Shown: positions 53,518-62,221 of the stretch, piece by piece
How positions within the stretch are numbered: the first letter of the stretch is position 1
Layout: every line of letters starts with the position of its first letter
Source: an uncultured Opitutaceae bacterium
Lineage (GTDB): Bacteria; Verrucomicrobiota; Verrucomicrobiia; Opitutales; Opitutaceae
NCBI GenBank assembly: GCA_937902925.1
Contig: CALFNN010000083.1
Coordinates: forward strand, 24,402-88,401
DNA: 64,000 nt
Reading direction: 5' to 3'
Program-made: the position numbers and the translations under genes
Notes under the pieces: model-generated
The model's input: only the letters and a program-made list of their open reading frames with translations
Databases searched by the model: none
Told to the model about the DNA's origin: nothing

Positions 53518-54843
53518 ATGCCTCTGCTCCTCGGCATCGATTTCGGCACCACTTATTTCAAAGTCGGGCTGTTCGATGAACGGGGCGATCTTCGCGGTCT
53601 CGGCCGGGTAGCCGTGGAAAAGCGAATCGCGCGTCCCGGCTGGTGCGAGCTGCCGGTGGAAACGTTTTGGGATCTGTTGCGCCACGGGCTTCGCGAAGCG
53701 CTGGCCGCCGCCGCGGCGTCCCAGTCCGACATTGGGGCGTTATCCTACTCGTCGCAGGCGAACACGTTCGTCCTGCTCGACTCCGCGGACCGGCCGCTGA
53801 CGCCCCTCGTGATCTGGACCGACACGCGCGGTGGCGCGGCGCCCGCGGAATGGATGGCGTTCTCCGAACGCGAGGCGTTTCGGCACACGGTGGGTTTCGG
53901 GCCGCTCACGCCGGAATCGGCGGTCTGCAAATGGCGCTGGTTTCAGCGGCAGGAACCCGGGCTGTGGTTGCGCGTGGCGCGAGTGATGACGATTTCCGAC
54001 TACTTCACGTTTGCGATCACGGGCGAACCGGCCGGAGATGCCGGCACGGCCGCTTTGCTCGGGTTGTTCGATCTGCGGCGAAACGAATGGTGGCCGGAGG
54101 CGCTGGCGGCCTTCGGCGTCGATCGGGAAAAACTTTCGAGGCCGCTGCCGCCTGGTGCGCGGTGCGGCACGGTCAGTCGCACCGGCGCGTCGCTCCTCGG
54201 CCTGGCGACGAACATTCCCTACGCGGTCGGCGGGCTGGACCATCAGGTCGCGGCTGTGGGCTCGGGTCTCGGGAGATTTGCGGACCTTAGTATTTCGACG
54301 GGCACGGTGCTCGCAGCGGTTGCCTTGGTGGACAAGGTCAACGGGATCCGGGGCTGTTTTCACGGCCCGCATATCGACGGGCGACGATTTTACCGGCTGG
54401 CTTTCGATCCGGTGGGCGCGGGCCAACTCGAGGATTATCGCCGGGAATTCGCGCGTGATCAGACGATCGAACAACTGGTCGCGCTCGCCGCCGATCCAAC
54501 CAGCCCCGGACGGGCGGTGCGGGAGATCATGCAACGTGTCGCTCTGGCCCAGCGCAAGTTGGTGTCGCGGGTCGCGGGCGGGGAAAAAATCCGCGCGATC
54601 GCCGCCACTGGCGGCGGCGCGCGCAGTTCGCTCTGGCTGCAGATCAAAGCGGATATCCTCGGCGTGCCGGTGATAGTGCCACGTTGCGCGGAACGTGCAT
54701 GCCTGGGCGCCGCGGTTTTTGCCGCTGCGGCCGCCGGCGTTTACCGCGATGCGGACGAGGCGATCGCCGCGATGATTCGTCCGGATCGCGTGTTCGAGCC
54801 GGCCGGCGGCGCGAACGACCCAGCATATTCCGTCAAACCGTGA
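53518..54843 (+). CDS. FGGY-family carbohydrate kinase
   Basis: This protein is 441 aa from the ATG at 53518; the frame extends upstream over the preceding gene in another register. The ATP-binding motif LLGIDFGTTYFKVGLFDERG starts at residue 4, followed by YSSQANTFVLLD, DTRGG and AVGGLDHQVAAVGSGLG, and the C-terminal phosphate motif ATGGGARSSLWLQIKADILG. It fits the xylulokinase/gluconokinase-like branch, somewhat shorter than the usual 490-520 aa. It phosphorylates a free sugar or sugar acid; a DeoR regulator beside it fits, since these regulators sense sugar phosphates. The product could feed the DhnA/LsrF-type aldolase encoded on the other strand. Confidence 0.92.
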   Translation: MPLLLGIDFGTTYFKVGLFDERGDLRGLGRVAVEKRIARPGWCELPVETFWDLLRHGLREALAAAAASQSDIGALSYSSQANTFVLLDSADRPLTPLVIWTDTRGGAAPAEWMAFSEREAFRHTVGFGPLTPESAVCKWRWFQRQEPGLWLRVARVMTISDYFTFAITGEPAGDAGTAALLGLFDLRRNEWWPEALAAFGVDREKLSRPLPPGARCGTVSRTGASLLGLATNIPYAVGGLDHQVAAVGSGLGRFADLSISTGTVLAAVALVDKVNGIRGCFHGPHIDGRRFYRLAFDPVGAGQLEDYRREFARDQTIEQLVALAADPTSPGRAVREIMQRVALAQRKLVSRVAGGEKIRAIAATGGGARSSLWLQIKADILGVPVIVPRCAERACLGAAVFAAAAAGVYRDADEAIAAMIRPDRVFEPAGGANDPAYSVKP

Positions 54844-54905
54844 AAACCGCTGCTTCAATCGCATTGCCCGGGCCCGTGACGCCGATGCGATGGAGTGCCC
54901 AAATT

Positions 54906-56936
54906 ATGAAATCATTCATCCTCGCGGCTGGGTTCGCGCTCGTGTTGGCCAAGGCGTCGGCGCAGACCCTTCCAACCGAAAAATCGTTTACCGTCGACCC
55001 GAGCAACTGCTTCGTCGTCGCGCCCGCCGCCGGATCGAATGCGATCGTGGACTATGCGGTCAGCGAGCTGACCAAGCATCTCAAGCTGATCACGGGCGTG
55101 GACCTGCCCGTCGCCGGCGCGGCCCAACCGGGAAAATTCTCGTTCTACGTCGGAATCCGTCCGGTGGACGACACCCGCGAGTTCGCCACGGAGGAAGGCC
55201 GCTGGCGGATCACCCCAACCGGGGTCTGGCTCTATGGCCGGGACGAAATCCGCACGAAGAAAGGCGCGGCCGATGCGGAGGGCGGCCCGGCGCTCGCGGC
55301 GAAGAACCAGGCGGGGACCCTTTTCGCAGTGTATGAATTCCTCGAGGGCGTGCTCGGGGTCAGATGGATCGAACCCGGCGACGCCGGCATCGCGTATTCG
55401 CCGCGAAAGTTATTCGAGTTCGCGCCCTCCCGTGGTGACTGGACACCGCAGCTCGTGCAACGGCACATGCGCACCGCGTATAAGGACACGATGCGCGAAA
55501 CCGCGCTGCGGGAGGGGAACGTGCCGGCGCCGATGCAATTTACCGCGGCGGAATTTGCGGAGCGCCAGCACGACGAAATCGTCTGGCAGCGGCGGATGCG
55601 CATGGGGGGCGATATCAATTTCACCTACGGGCATGCGTTTCGCGAGTGGTGGGCGAAATATGGCCAGACGCACCCGGAGTATTTTGCCCTGGGTAAAAAC
55701 GGCCGGCGCGGGCCGGAGAGCGAGAAAACCGCCGATCGCGTCAAGATGTGCGTGAGCAATCCGGATCTGATCAAGCAGATCGTGAAGGATCACTTCGACG
55801 CGCACCGCGGGCTGGTGGTCAACGCCTGCGAAAACGACAGTCGGAATTTTTGCCGCTGTGCCGCCTGTCAGGCGCTCGACGTGGTCTTGCCCGGCGAGGA
55901 AAACCTCGATGTCGATGATCGCGTTCTGACCGACCGTTACGTTCATTTTGCCAACGCGATCGAGCGCGAGGCGAAGAAATACGACCCGGCGGCCAAGACG
56001 GTTTTCTACGCTTACAGCCGCTATAATCTTCCCCCACGGCGCGAAAAGCTGGACGACGGGATCATCCTCTTCCTGCTGCCGAATCTCGCGATGAGCCGTC
56101 CGGAGCTCGAGGCATATTACCGCGCCTGGAAGGATGCGAACGCGAAGGAAGTTTATCTCCGGCCGAACGATCTTTGCCAAGACACGGGCCTGCCGCTGGG
56201 CTTCGAACAGCACATGTTCATGAAATACGAACTCGCCAACCAGAGCTTTCAGCTGCGCGGCACCGACTACGACACCTGCTGGGGCTTCTGGCCGGTTTCC
56301 GGCATCACGAATTACATCATGGCACGCGGGTTTTACCGGCCGGAGCGCAGCTTCGCCGATTGGAACAACGAATACTGCGCGACCTACGGCGCAGCCCAGG
56401 GCGACATCGCGGCCTACTACGACTATTGGCGGCAAATCTGGAACAAGCGGGTGATGGGAAACCTGCCGCGCATCAATGCGATGACCGGTGACTTGAAGCT
56501 CCTGCGCAACAAAATGGCCAATCTGGCCGACCTGCTATATTCCGAATCCGACTTCGACGCGACCGATGCGATTCTACACCAGGCCAGCGCGCGCGATTTG
56601 ACGCCGCAAGAGCGAAGCCGCCTGGAGGGGCTGATCCTCGCGAACCAGCACAACCGCCTCACCTACCGCGCTACCGCGGCCAATCGCGTGGCGTCGACCG
56701 TGTCGCCCGAGGAGCAAAAAAAGGCGGCTCAGGCACTGTATGATTTTCGCCGGCAACACCGCCTCGAGCTGAACGTGGATTGGGAGCAGGTATTTTACCT
56801 CGAGAACGTCTACGAGGACAACGCCGGCATCGAGCGATTGCTCGGCACCGAGTCGAAAAAAATGCGTGAGCTGCGCCTGGCCGCGGACCGCCAGGTGGCG
56901 GCGGCGCGCCCCGCATCCCAGAACCCGCTGCGCTGA
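54906..56936 (+). CDS. DUF4838 (GH163-like) secreted protein, second copy
   Basis: This protein is 676 aa from the ATG at 54906, which gives a signal peptide (FILAAGFALVLAKASAQ). It has the same architecture as the copy at 36281: an alpha-glucuronidase-like N-terminal domain (VDYAVSELTKHLKLITGVDLP), FAVYEFLEGVLGVRWIEPGD, a central part with INFTYGHAFREWWAKYGQTHPEYF, and CENDSRNFC-R-C-A-A-C (Cys316, Cys318, Cys321). The copies are clearly related but diverged well beyond recent duplication. Some DUF4838 proteins are GH163 endo-beta-N-acetylglucosaminidases. Its position between a kinase and a pectate-lyase-like gene is compatible with an amino-sugar-containing glycan but does not prove it. Confidence 0.85.
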   Translation: MKSFILAAGFALVLAKASAQTLPTEKSFTVDPSNCFVVAPAAGSNAIVDYAVSELTKHLKLITGVDLPVAGAAQPGKFSFYVGIRPVDDTREFATEEGRWRITPTGVWLYGRDEIRTKKGAADAEGGPALAAKNQAGTLFAVYEFLEGVLGVRWIEPGDAGIAYSPRKLFEFAPSRGDWTPQLVQRHMRTAYKDTMRETALREGNVPAPMQFTAAEFAERQHDEIVWQRRMRMGGDINFTYGHAFREWWAKYGQTHPEYFALGKNGRRGPESEKTADRVKMCVSNPDLIKQIVKDHFDAHRGLVVNACENDSRNFCRCAACQALDVVLPGEENLDVDDRVLTDRYVHFANAIEREAKKYDPAAKTVFYAYSRYNLPPRREKLDDGIILFLLPNLAMSRPELEAYYRAWKDANAKEVYLRPNDLCQDTGLPLGFEQHMFMKYELANQSFQLRGTDYDTCWGFWPVSGITNYIMARGFYRPERSFADWNNEYCATYGAAQGDIAAYYDYWRQIWNKRVMGNLPRINAMTGDLKLLRNKMANLADLLYSESDFDATDAILHQASARDLTPQERSRLEGLILANQHNRLTYRATAANRVASTVSPEEQKKAAQALYDFRRQHRLELNVDWEQVFYLENVYEDNAGIERLLGTESKKMRELRLAADRQVAAARPASQNPLR

Positions 56937-56938
56937 CC

Positions 56939-58270
56939 ATGATTTCGATGACCAAATCCTCCATCCGTTTTCTCCTGCTCGGCGCGACGCTATCGTTGGG
57001 CTCGGCCGAAGCTGCGTCCGCGCCCGGCAGTGCCGCGATGTATTTCACCGGCTTCGGCGCCGACACGCCCGGGGGCAAGGGCGGTCGCGTCATTCGCGTG
57101 ACGAATCTCAATCGCGACGGCGAGGGATCGTTGCAGGCGGCGTTGGCGGCGAGCGGGCCGCGCATCGTCGTTTTCGAGGTTGGCGGCATCATCGACTGGC
57201 GCAAAAGGGAGGTCGTGGTGCAGAACGGCCAACTCACGATCGCCGGCGAGACCGCACCATCGCCCGGCATCACGATCATTCGCGGCACGCTCACCGTCGC
57301 GGCCCCCGACGTCATCGTGCGTCATCTGCGGTTGCGGCTCGGCGACGGCGGCGACTTGAAGCAACCGAACTGGGAGGCGGACTGCATGACCGCGTTCGGC
57401 CCGGCGGCGCGCAACATCCTGTTCGATCACTGTTCGACCGCCTGGTCGATCGACGAGAACCTTTCCGTGTCCGGCCCGCGCGTGGAGAACGGCACGGCGC
57501 GATCGGTGACAATCCGCAACTGCATCATTGCCGAAGGGCTCGACGACTCGACCCACACCAAGGGCCCGCATTCGAAGGGCACGCTGATCCACGACTTCGT
57601 GCGCGACGTCGCGATCGTCGGCAACTTCTACGCGCACGACTACAACCGCAATCCGTTCCTCAAGCCGAATACCACGGTGTTCATGGCCAACAACCTGATT
57701 TACGATCCCGTGTCGGCCGCGATTCACTTCGCCTGGGTTCCGGGTGAATATAAGGTCATTCCTCACGCGATGGATCCCGGCGAGTTGACGGCGGTGGCGA
57801 ATGTTTTCCGCATGGGGCCCTACACGCCGCCCGGCCTGGCGATGTATACGTGCACGCCCGGCGCGCCGGCCGGAGTCGGCAAACTCTATCAAACGGACAG
57901 CACCGTTTACAGCCGCAAGGGCAAAGTCATGTGGGCGGGCGACAAGGGCGAGAAGGGCCATTTGGCAGAATCGCAAATCACGATCGTCGATCACCCGATG
58001 CTGGCGCCCAAGGGTTTCACGCCGCTGCCGGTCGCATTGACGGAAGCCTATGTGCTGCAGAACGCCGGAGCGCGACCGAAGGACCGTGACTCGGTCGATC
58101 AACGGATCATCGGCGATTATCTCGCCCGCAAGGGCGGCATCATCGATTCACAGGACGAGGTGGGAGGATATCCGACGGCAACGCCGACCCGCCGCACGCT
58201 GGACGTTCCCGCGGGGGCCGACAAAATCGAGGCGTGGCTCGGCGATCTCCGGCGCGAGCTGGAATATTGA
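56939..58270 (+). CDS. PL1-like pectate lyase family protein
   Basis: This 443-aa protein starts two bases after the DUF4838 stop. It has a signal peptide (FLLLGATLSLGSAEAAS). The beta-helix core has the pectate lyase pattern: FGADTPGGKGGRVIRVTNLN, GSLQAALAASGPRIVVFEVGG, VIVRHLRLRLGDGG, RNILFDHCSTAWSIDENLSV. In PL1 the Asp/Asn in the last segment contributes to calcium binding. It cleaves de-esterified polygalacturonate by beta-elimination in characterised relatives, giving unsaturated ends that GH105-type enzymes (22253) can remove. Some family members are only annotated by fold, so activity on pectate is likely but not certain. Confidence 0.88.
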   Translation: MISMTKSSIRFLLLGATLSLGSAEAASAPGSAAMYFTGFGADTPGGKGGRVIRVTNLNRDGEGSLQAALAASGPRIVVFEVGGIIDWRKREVVVQNGQLTIAGETAPSPGITIIRGTLTVAAPDVIVRHLRLRLGDGGDLKQPNWEADCMTAFGPAARNILFDHCSTAWSIDENLSVSGPRVENGTARSVTIRNCIIAEGLDDSTHTKGPHSKGTLIHDFVRDVAIVGNFYAHDYNRNPFLKPNTTVFMANNLIYDPVSAAIHFAWVPGEYKVIPHAMDPGELTAVANVFRMGPYTPPGLAMYTCTPGAPAGVGKLYQTDSTVYSRKGKVMWAGDKGEKGHLAESQITIVDHPMLAPKGFTPLPVALTEAYVLQNAGARPKDRDSVDQRIIGDYLARKGGIIDSQDEVGGYPTATPTRRTLDVPAGADKIEAWLGDLRRELEY

Positions 58271-58300
58271 CCGGTGAACTGCCTGCTGCGGCCGACTCGC

Positions 58301-59827
58301 ATGGCCAAAACGCTCCTTCGCGGTCTCAGCTGCGCGATGGTCAGCACGGCGGTGCGGGCTGAAACCCTGCAGTTCAGCGTGCTGCTCCACGATGAAGCGG
58401 GCGCCCCGATCTCGGCCCGCGTGCTGGTGCGCGACGCGGCCGGCCGTTCGCATGTGCCGCCGGTCGCCGTCACGAGCAACCTTGGCCCCGATACCTGGTT
58501 CGCCTGCGACGGACGCGCCCGGCTCGACGTGCCAGCGGGCACATACGACGTGCGGGTGGAGCACGGGCCCGAGTTCCGACCGCAGGCCCTGACGCTGGCG
58601 CTGGATCGCAACACAACCCACGAATTCCGCGTCGCGCGCTGGATCGACCTGCAGGCGCGCGGTTACCGCTCGGGCGAGAATCACCTGCATATCCCGGTTG
58701 GGACGCTGCCGGCGTTCATGCGGGCCGAAGGGCTGGATTTCGGTAGTTCGCTCTCATGGTGGAATGGACCGTATTTTTCTCCGCCGGCGAGTGACGGACC
58801 GCTCGCTGGCCGTGCCACGTGGTTCGATAGCGAAGTCGAGAACGATTGGGGTGCGCTCTACTCGATCGGACTGCCGCGGCCGATGCCGGTGGCGTGGGAC
58901 CCGAAGCGGCCGAATCTCGCCTTTGCCGCCGCGGCGCGCGATGGGGGAGCGGTCAACTGTTACCAGGGCGGCTGGTCGCGCGAGGCGCTCCTCGATGCAC
59001 TGCTGGGCTACGTCGACGTGATCAACATCGGCGACAACCTGTTCCACCGTTTCAAGTTCATGCCGCGGACGCGCTATTCGAACCTGCTCGGGGTGTCCGG
59101 CCTCCCAACCTATCCGGCGACCGATCAGGGCATGCTGCAGCTCGCGACGGAATCGTATTACCGCCTGCTGAATTGCGGACTGCACCTCGCCGCGGGCGCG
59201 GGCACGGCCGCCGGGGTGAAATCGTCGCCGGCCGGATATAACCGCGCCTACGTCAAGGTCGGGCCCGATGCGACGGTGCGGGATTTTCTCGAGGCCTGGC
59301 GGCGTGGCAGGAATTTCGTCACCAACGGGCCGATGCTGTTCCTCACCGCCGACACGACACACGAGCCCGGTGACACGCTGAGTTTGCCGGCGGCGGGCGG
59401 CGAGGTGCGGGTCCGAGCCGAAGCGCTTTCGGATCAGCCGCTGCGTTCGCTGACGATCGTCGTCAACGGCCGCTCGCTGGCGCAAGCCGCTGCCGGTGCC
59501 GGCGTCGTCGAAACGACGGTGCGGCTCACGGCGGGGGCGTGGATCGCCGCGTGCGCCACAGCCGAGGATCAGTCGATTTCCGAAGAGGAACTCGGCCGTT
59601 TCCGGGAGGAAAGCCGGCTGGGCGGCGAGGCGCCCAGTCGGTTGCAGTTCGCGCACACCAGCCCGATCTACGTCGACGTTGGCGGAGCGGGGGCGCACGT
59701 GCCATCGTCGGTCGCGGAAGCGCGACGCATGCTCGACGCTTTCGCGGATTTCGTTCACGAGAACGCGGCGCCGGAGTTTCAGGCGGAAATGTCGTCGGCC
59801 ATCGCCCGCGCCCGCGAGCGGCTGTAG
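58301..59827 (+). CDS. CehA/McbA-family metallohydrolase-like protein
   Basis: This protein is 508 aa from the ATG at 58301; a GTG at 58274 adds nine residues. It has a weak signal segment. An N-terminal Ig-like domain (about 15-120) is followed by YRSGENHLHIPVGTLPAFMRAEGLDF, where H-x-H marks the first metal ligands of PHP-type hydrolases. The C-terminal region has the family's typical ending: GAGTAAGVKSSPAGYNRAYVKV and RRGRNFVTNGPMLFLTADTTHEPGD. Other conserved ligands of active CehA relatives, such as a later G-S-D-x-H, are not evident (the position reads GVSGLPTYPA), so activity may be altered. Relatives hydrolyse carbamates or phosphoesters; the substrate here is unknown. Confidence 0.75.
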   Translation: MAKTLLRGLSCAMVSTAVRAETLQFSVLLHDEAGAPISARVLVRDAAGRSHVPPVAVTSNLGPDTWFACDGRARLDVPAGTYDVRVEHGPEFRPQALTLALDRNTTHEFRVARWIDLQARGYRSGENHLHIPVGTLPAFMRAEGLDFGSSLSWWNGPYFSPPASDGPLAGRATWFDSEVENDWGALYSIGLPRPMPVAWDPKRPNLAFAAAARDGGAVNCYQGGWSREALLDALLGYVDVINIGDNLFHRFKFMPRTRYSNLLGVSGLPTYPATDQGMLQLATESYYRLLNCGLHLAAGAGTAAGVKSSPAGYNRAYVKVGPDATVRDFLEAWRRGRNFVTNGPMLFLTADTTHEPGDTLSLPAAGGEVRVRAEALSDQPLRSLTIVVNGRSLAQAAAGAGVVETTVRLTAGAWIAACATAEDQSISEEELGRFREESRLGGEAPSRLQFAHTSPIYVDVGGAGAHVPSSVAEARRMLDAFADFVHENAAPEFQAEMSSAIARARERL

Positions 59828-59846
59828 TTGACCGAAGATTTCATCG

Positions 59847-60983
59847 ATGAGTAAACGCATCAGAGCGCGTCGACAGTGGCCGGGATGCGTTCTCCGGCGC
59901 TCGCGAACGATATTCGTAATTCTTGGGTTCGCGGCGTTCTTGGCGAGCGGGGTGGCCAGCCGGTCGGCCTCGACAGTCGGCAAAGCACCTTACGACATCG
60001 ACCGCGCGGCTGACGTGGAACGTGCGGTCGCCACCACGCTGGCACCGCGCCAACCGCCGATGGACCTGCCGCCGATCGAGGCTGCCTGGAAGGGCATCGT
60101 CGCCGACACGACCGCGACGCCCGTCAAAATCATCTTCGATACCGACATGGGCACCGACATCGATGACGCGATTGCTCTCTGTTTCGCGCTGCGCCGACCG
60201 GAGTTGCAGGTTTGTGCCATCACAACGTCACGCGGCGAGGTCGAGCAGCGTGCGGCGATCGTGTCCCGCCTGCTGCAGCAGCTGGGGCGGGAGGACATCC
60301 CGTTCGCGCCGGGTTCGCCGCGGAGGGCGGATGGCAGCGGGATGTGGGACAAACCCGTCGATCAGTTTCCCTTCGCCGGCCCGGCGGCCGACCGGCCGCC
60401 GCCGACGTGTGCCGAGGCGCAGGAATTGTATCGGCGGATCATCCCCGCCCATCCGGGCAAGGTTTGGCTCGTGGTCGTCGGCCCCATGACAAATGCCGCG
60501 ATCCTCATTCGCGACCACCCGGACGTCGCCCGCGAACTGCGTGGCATTGTTTGCATGGGCGGAGAACCGGTGCGATCGACCGCCGAAACCAACATCAAAA
60601 ACGATCCGGCCGCCGCCGCCATCGTCTGCGCCAGCGGCCTCCTCAAGTTCGCCGCCACCGATGACGTCTGCATGCGCTTGCTGATGCCGAAGCCGGATAT
60701 CGACCGGTTGCGACAGGCGGGCAGCCCGGTCGGGCGTGCGCTCGTCTCCCTGTATGACCTGTATCGGATCAGCCAGAATACCAAGCCTGCACCGGTCGTC
60801 TTCGATCTCTGTCCAGTGGCTTGGCTTTTTGCGCCGGAGTTGTTTGCCACGAAGACGCAGGGATGGCGGATCGCGGCGGGAGGTGTGACGGTGCCGGCGA
60901 ATGATGCGCCGCCTTTCGCGGCCAGCACGGACGTCAATGCCGTCGCTCTTCACCGTCTGTTGATGGATACCCTGACGCGATGA
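59847..60983 (+). CDS. Nucleoside hydrolase (IUNH family), membrane-anchored or exported
   Basis: This 378-aa protein has an N-terminal hydrophobic segment at about residues 21-40 that could be a signal peptide or anchor, then a linker of about 50 residues. The family motif IIFDTDMGTDIDDAIAL supplies the calcium-binding aspartates (Asp98, Asp100, Asp104, Asp106, Asp107). VWLVVVGPMTNAAILIRDHP and GIVCMGGEPV are also characteristic. The usual reaction is hydrolysis of the N-glycosidic bond of ribonucleosides. Export is uncommon for the family. It ends the plus-strand run and converges with the oxidoreductase gene at 6 bp distance. Confidence 0.88.
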   Translation: MSKRIRARRQWPGCVLRRSRTIFVILGFAAFLASGVASRSASTVGKAPYDIDRAADVERAVATTLAPRQPPMDLPPIEAAWKGIVADTTATPVKIIFDTDMGTDIDDAIALCFALRRPELQVCAITTSRGEVEQRAAIVSRLLQQLGREDIPFAPGSPRRADGSGMWDKPVDQFPFAGPAADRPPPTCAEAQELYRRIIPAHPGKVWLVVVGPMTNAAILIRDHPDVARELRGIVCMGGEPVRSTAETNIKNDPAAAAIVCASGLLKFAATDDVCMRLLMPKPDIDRLRQAGSPVGRALVSLYDLYRISQNTKPAPVVFDLCPVAWLFAPELFATKTQGWRIAAGGVTVPANDAPPFAASTDVNAVALHRLLMDTLTR

Positions 60984-60989
60984 CCGGAC

Positions 60990-62105
60990 CTAGGATCCAG
61001 CGCCAGTTTTTCGTCCGGCTCCGTCTTCACGGCCTGACGGCGGCAGGGCGCCGCCACTATCGCCGACCCGATGAACGGGCTCGGTTGCGCCGGAGCGCTC
61101 GGCGCACGTCATCGCGGCAATGATTTCGATCCCGTGAACAATCACGTCGACAAGGCCCGGGCTGATCCGTCGTTTCGCGATCGCGTCGTGAAAGACGGCC
61201 CAGGGATAGGCGCCAGTGATCTCTGGCGCCTGCCATTCTTGGACCACCACTTCCTGGCTGGCCGACACCGTCGTCAGCTGCAGGCGGGAAGACGTGTCAG
61301 CCTCCCCGTAGGCGACCGGGTGGGCGTTCCGTGTGATCGAACCCCGCTCGAAATTCAGCCAGAGCGAGTGGGCATAATGCTGGCCGTTTTCCACGCAGAA
61401 ATTGGCGCCGATGCTGCCGATGGCCCCGTTCTCGAACAACAGCGCCAGTTGTGCATTGTCGGGCGTCGGCCGTTCGGTGAAAATACGGTTGGCAAGGACC
61501 TGAACGGCGCGGACGCGCCCGAAGAGCCGCACCAGGTCGTTGATGGCATAAATTCCCAGGCGGAATATCGGCGCGACCGGGCAGAGGTTCGGATCATCCA
61601 GCCAGCGTCCATCCGCCTTCTCACGGGAGGAAATCAGAATCTCCGCCCGGCAGGAGATTGGGCGCCCGAGCGAATAGTCGCGTCGCCAGCGTTCGATCTG
61701 TTGGAGAGACGCCGGCAGTTCGGGCTGTGGCGAATTGAGCAACACCACGCGGCCGACGGCGCTGGCTTCCTCCAATACGCAGCGCGCGGCATCCGGATCG
61801 ACCTCAAATGGTTTCGTGGTCACGACATCCTTGCCGGCGCGGATGATGCGGCGCACGAGGTTCGCCCGGCCGGCTGGCCCCGTGAACAAACCGACGGCGT
61901 GAATTGCCGGATCGGCCAGCAGGGGATCGAACGTGGTGTATCCAGCGACGCCGTAGTCACGGCTTACCGCGGCGACCTTTTCGGGATCGATGTCGCAAAC
62001 GGCGATGAGCCGAAACCGTCCGCCCTCGGGTCCGCTCAGGAGGGTGCGCAGAACCTGCCGGCCGAATTCGAGTCCGACAAACGCGAGGCCAACAGTTTCG
62101 GTCAT
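60990..62105 (-). CDS. Gfo/Idh/MocA-family oxidoreductase
   Basis: This protein is 371 aa from the ATG at 62105; the frame extends to 62162. The Rossmann fold starts ETVGLAFVGLEFGRQVLRTLL, then FRLIAVCDIDPEKVAAVSRDYGV and VVTTKPFEVDPDAARC, with the conserved Lys-Pro of the family. The second half has YAINDLVRLFGRVRAV and the beta-sheet substrate domain. Members oxidise or reduce sugars, inositols and amino sugars with NAD(P). It has no signal peptide. It is alone on its strand, so it may be regulated apart from the DeoR run, but its placement suggests that it acts in the same sugar pathway. Confidence 0.9.
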   Translation of the reverse strand: MTETVGLAFVGLEFGRQVLRTLLSGPEGGRFRLIAVCDIDPEKVAAVSRDYGVAGYTTFDPLLADPAIHAVGLFTGPAGRANLVRRIIRAGKDVVTTKPFEVDPDAARCVLEEASAVGRVVLLNSPQPELPASLQQIERWRRDYSLGRPISCRAEILISSREKADGRWLDDPNLCPVAPIFRLGIYAINDLVRLFGRVRAVQVLANRIFTERPTPDNAQLALLFENGAIGSIGANFCVENGQHYAHSLWLNFERGSITRNAHPVAYGEADTSSRLQLTTVSASQEVVVQEWQAPEITGAYPWAVFHDAIAKRRISPGLVDVIVHGIEIIAAMTCAERSGATEPVHRVGDSGGALPPSGREDGAGRKTGAGS

Positions 62106-62221
62106 GACGTGTGGATTTAAACGAGAGCGGTCGCTGGCGGTCCAGCAAGGTTCGCGGAGCATCGGACGCGTGCCGCGGCAGCGTCAACCAATCGGTGGGG
62201 AAAAACGGGGGATTTGAAACC

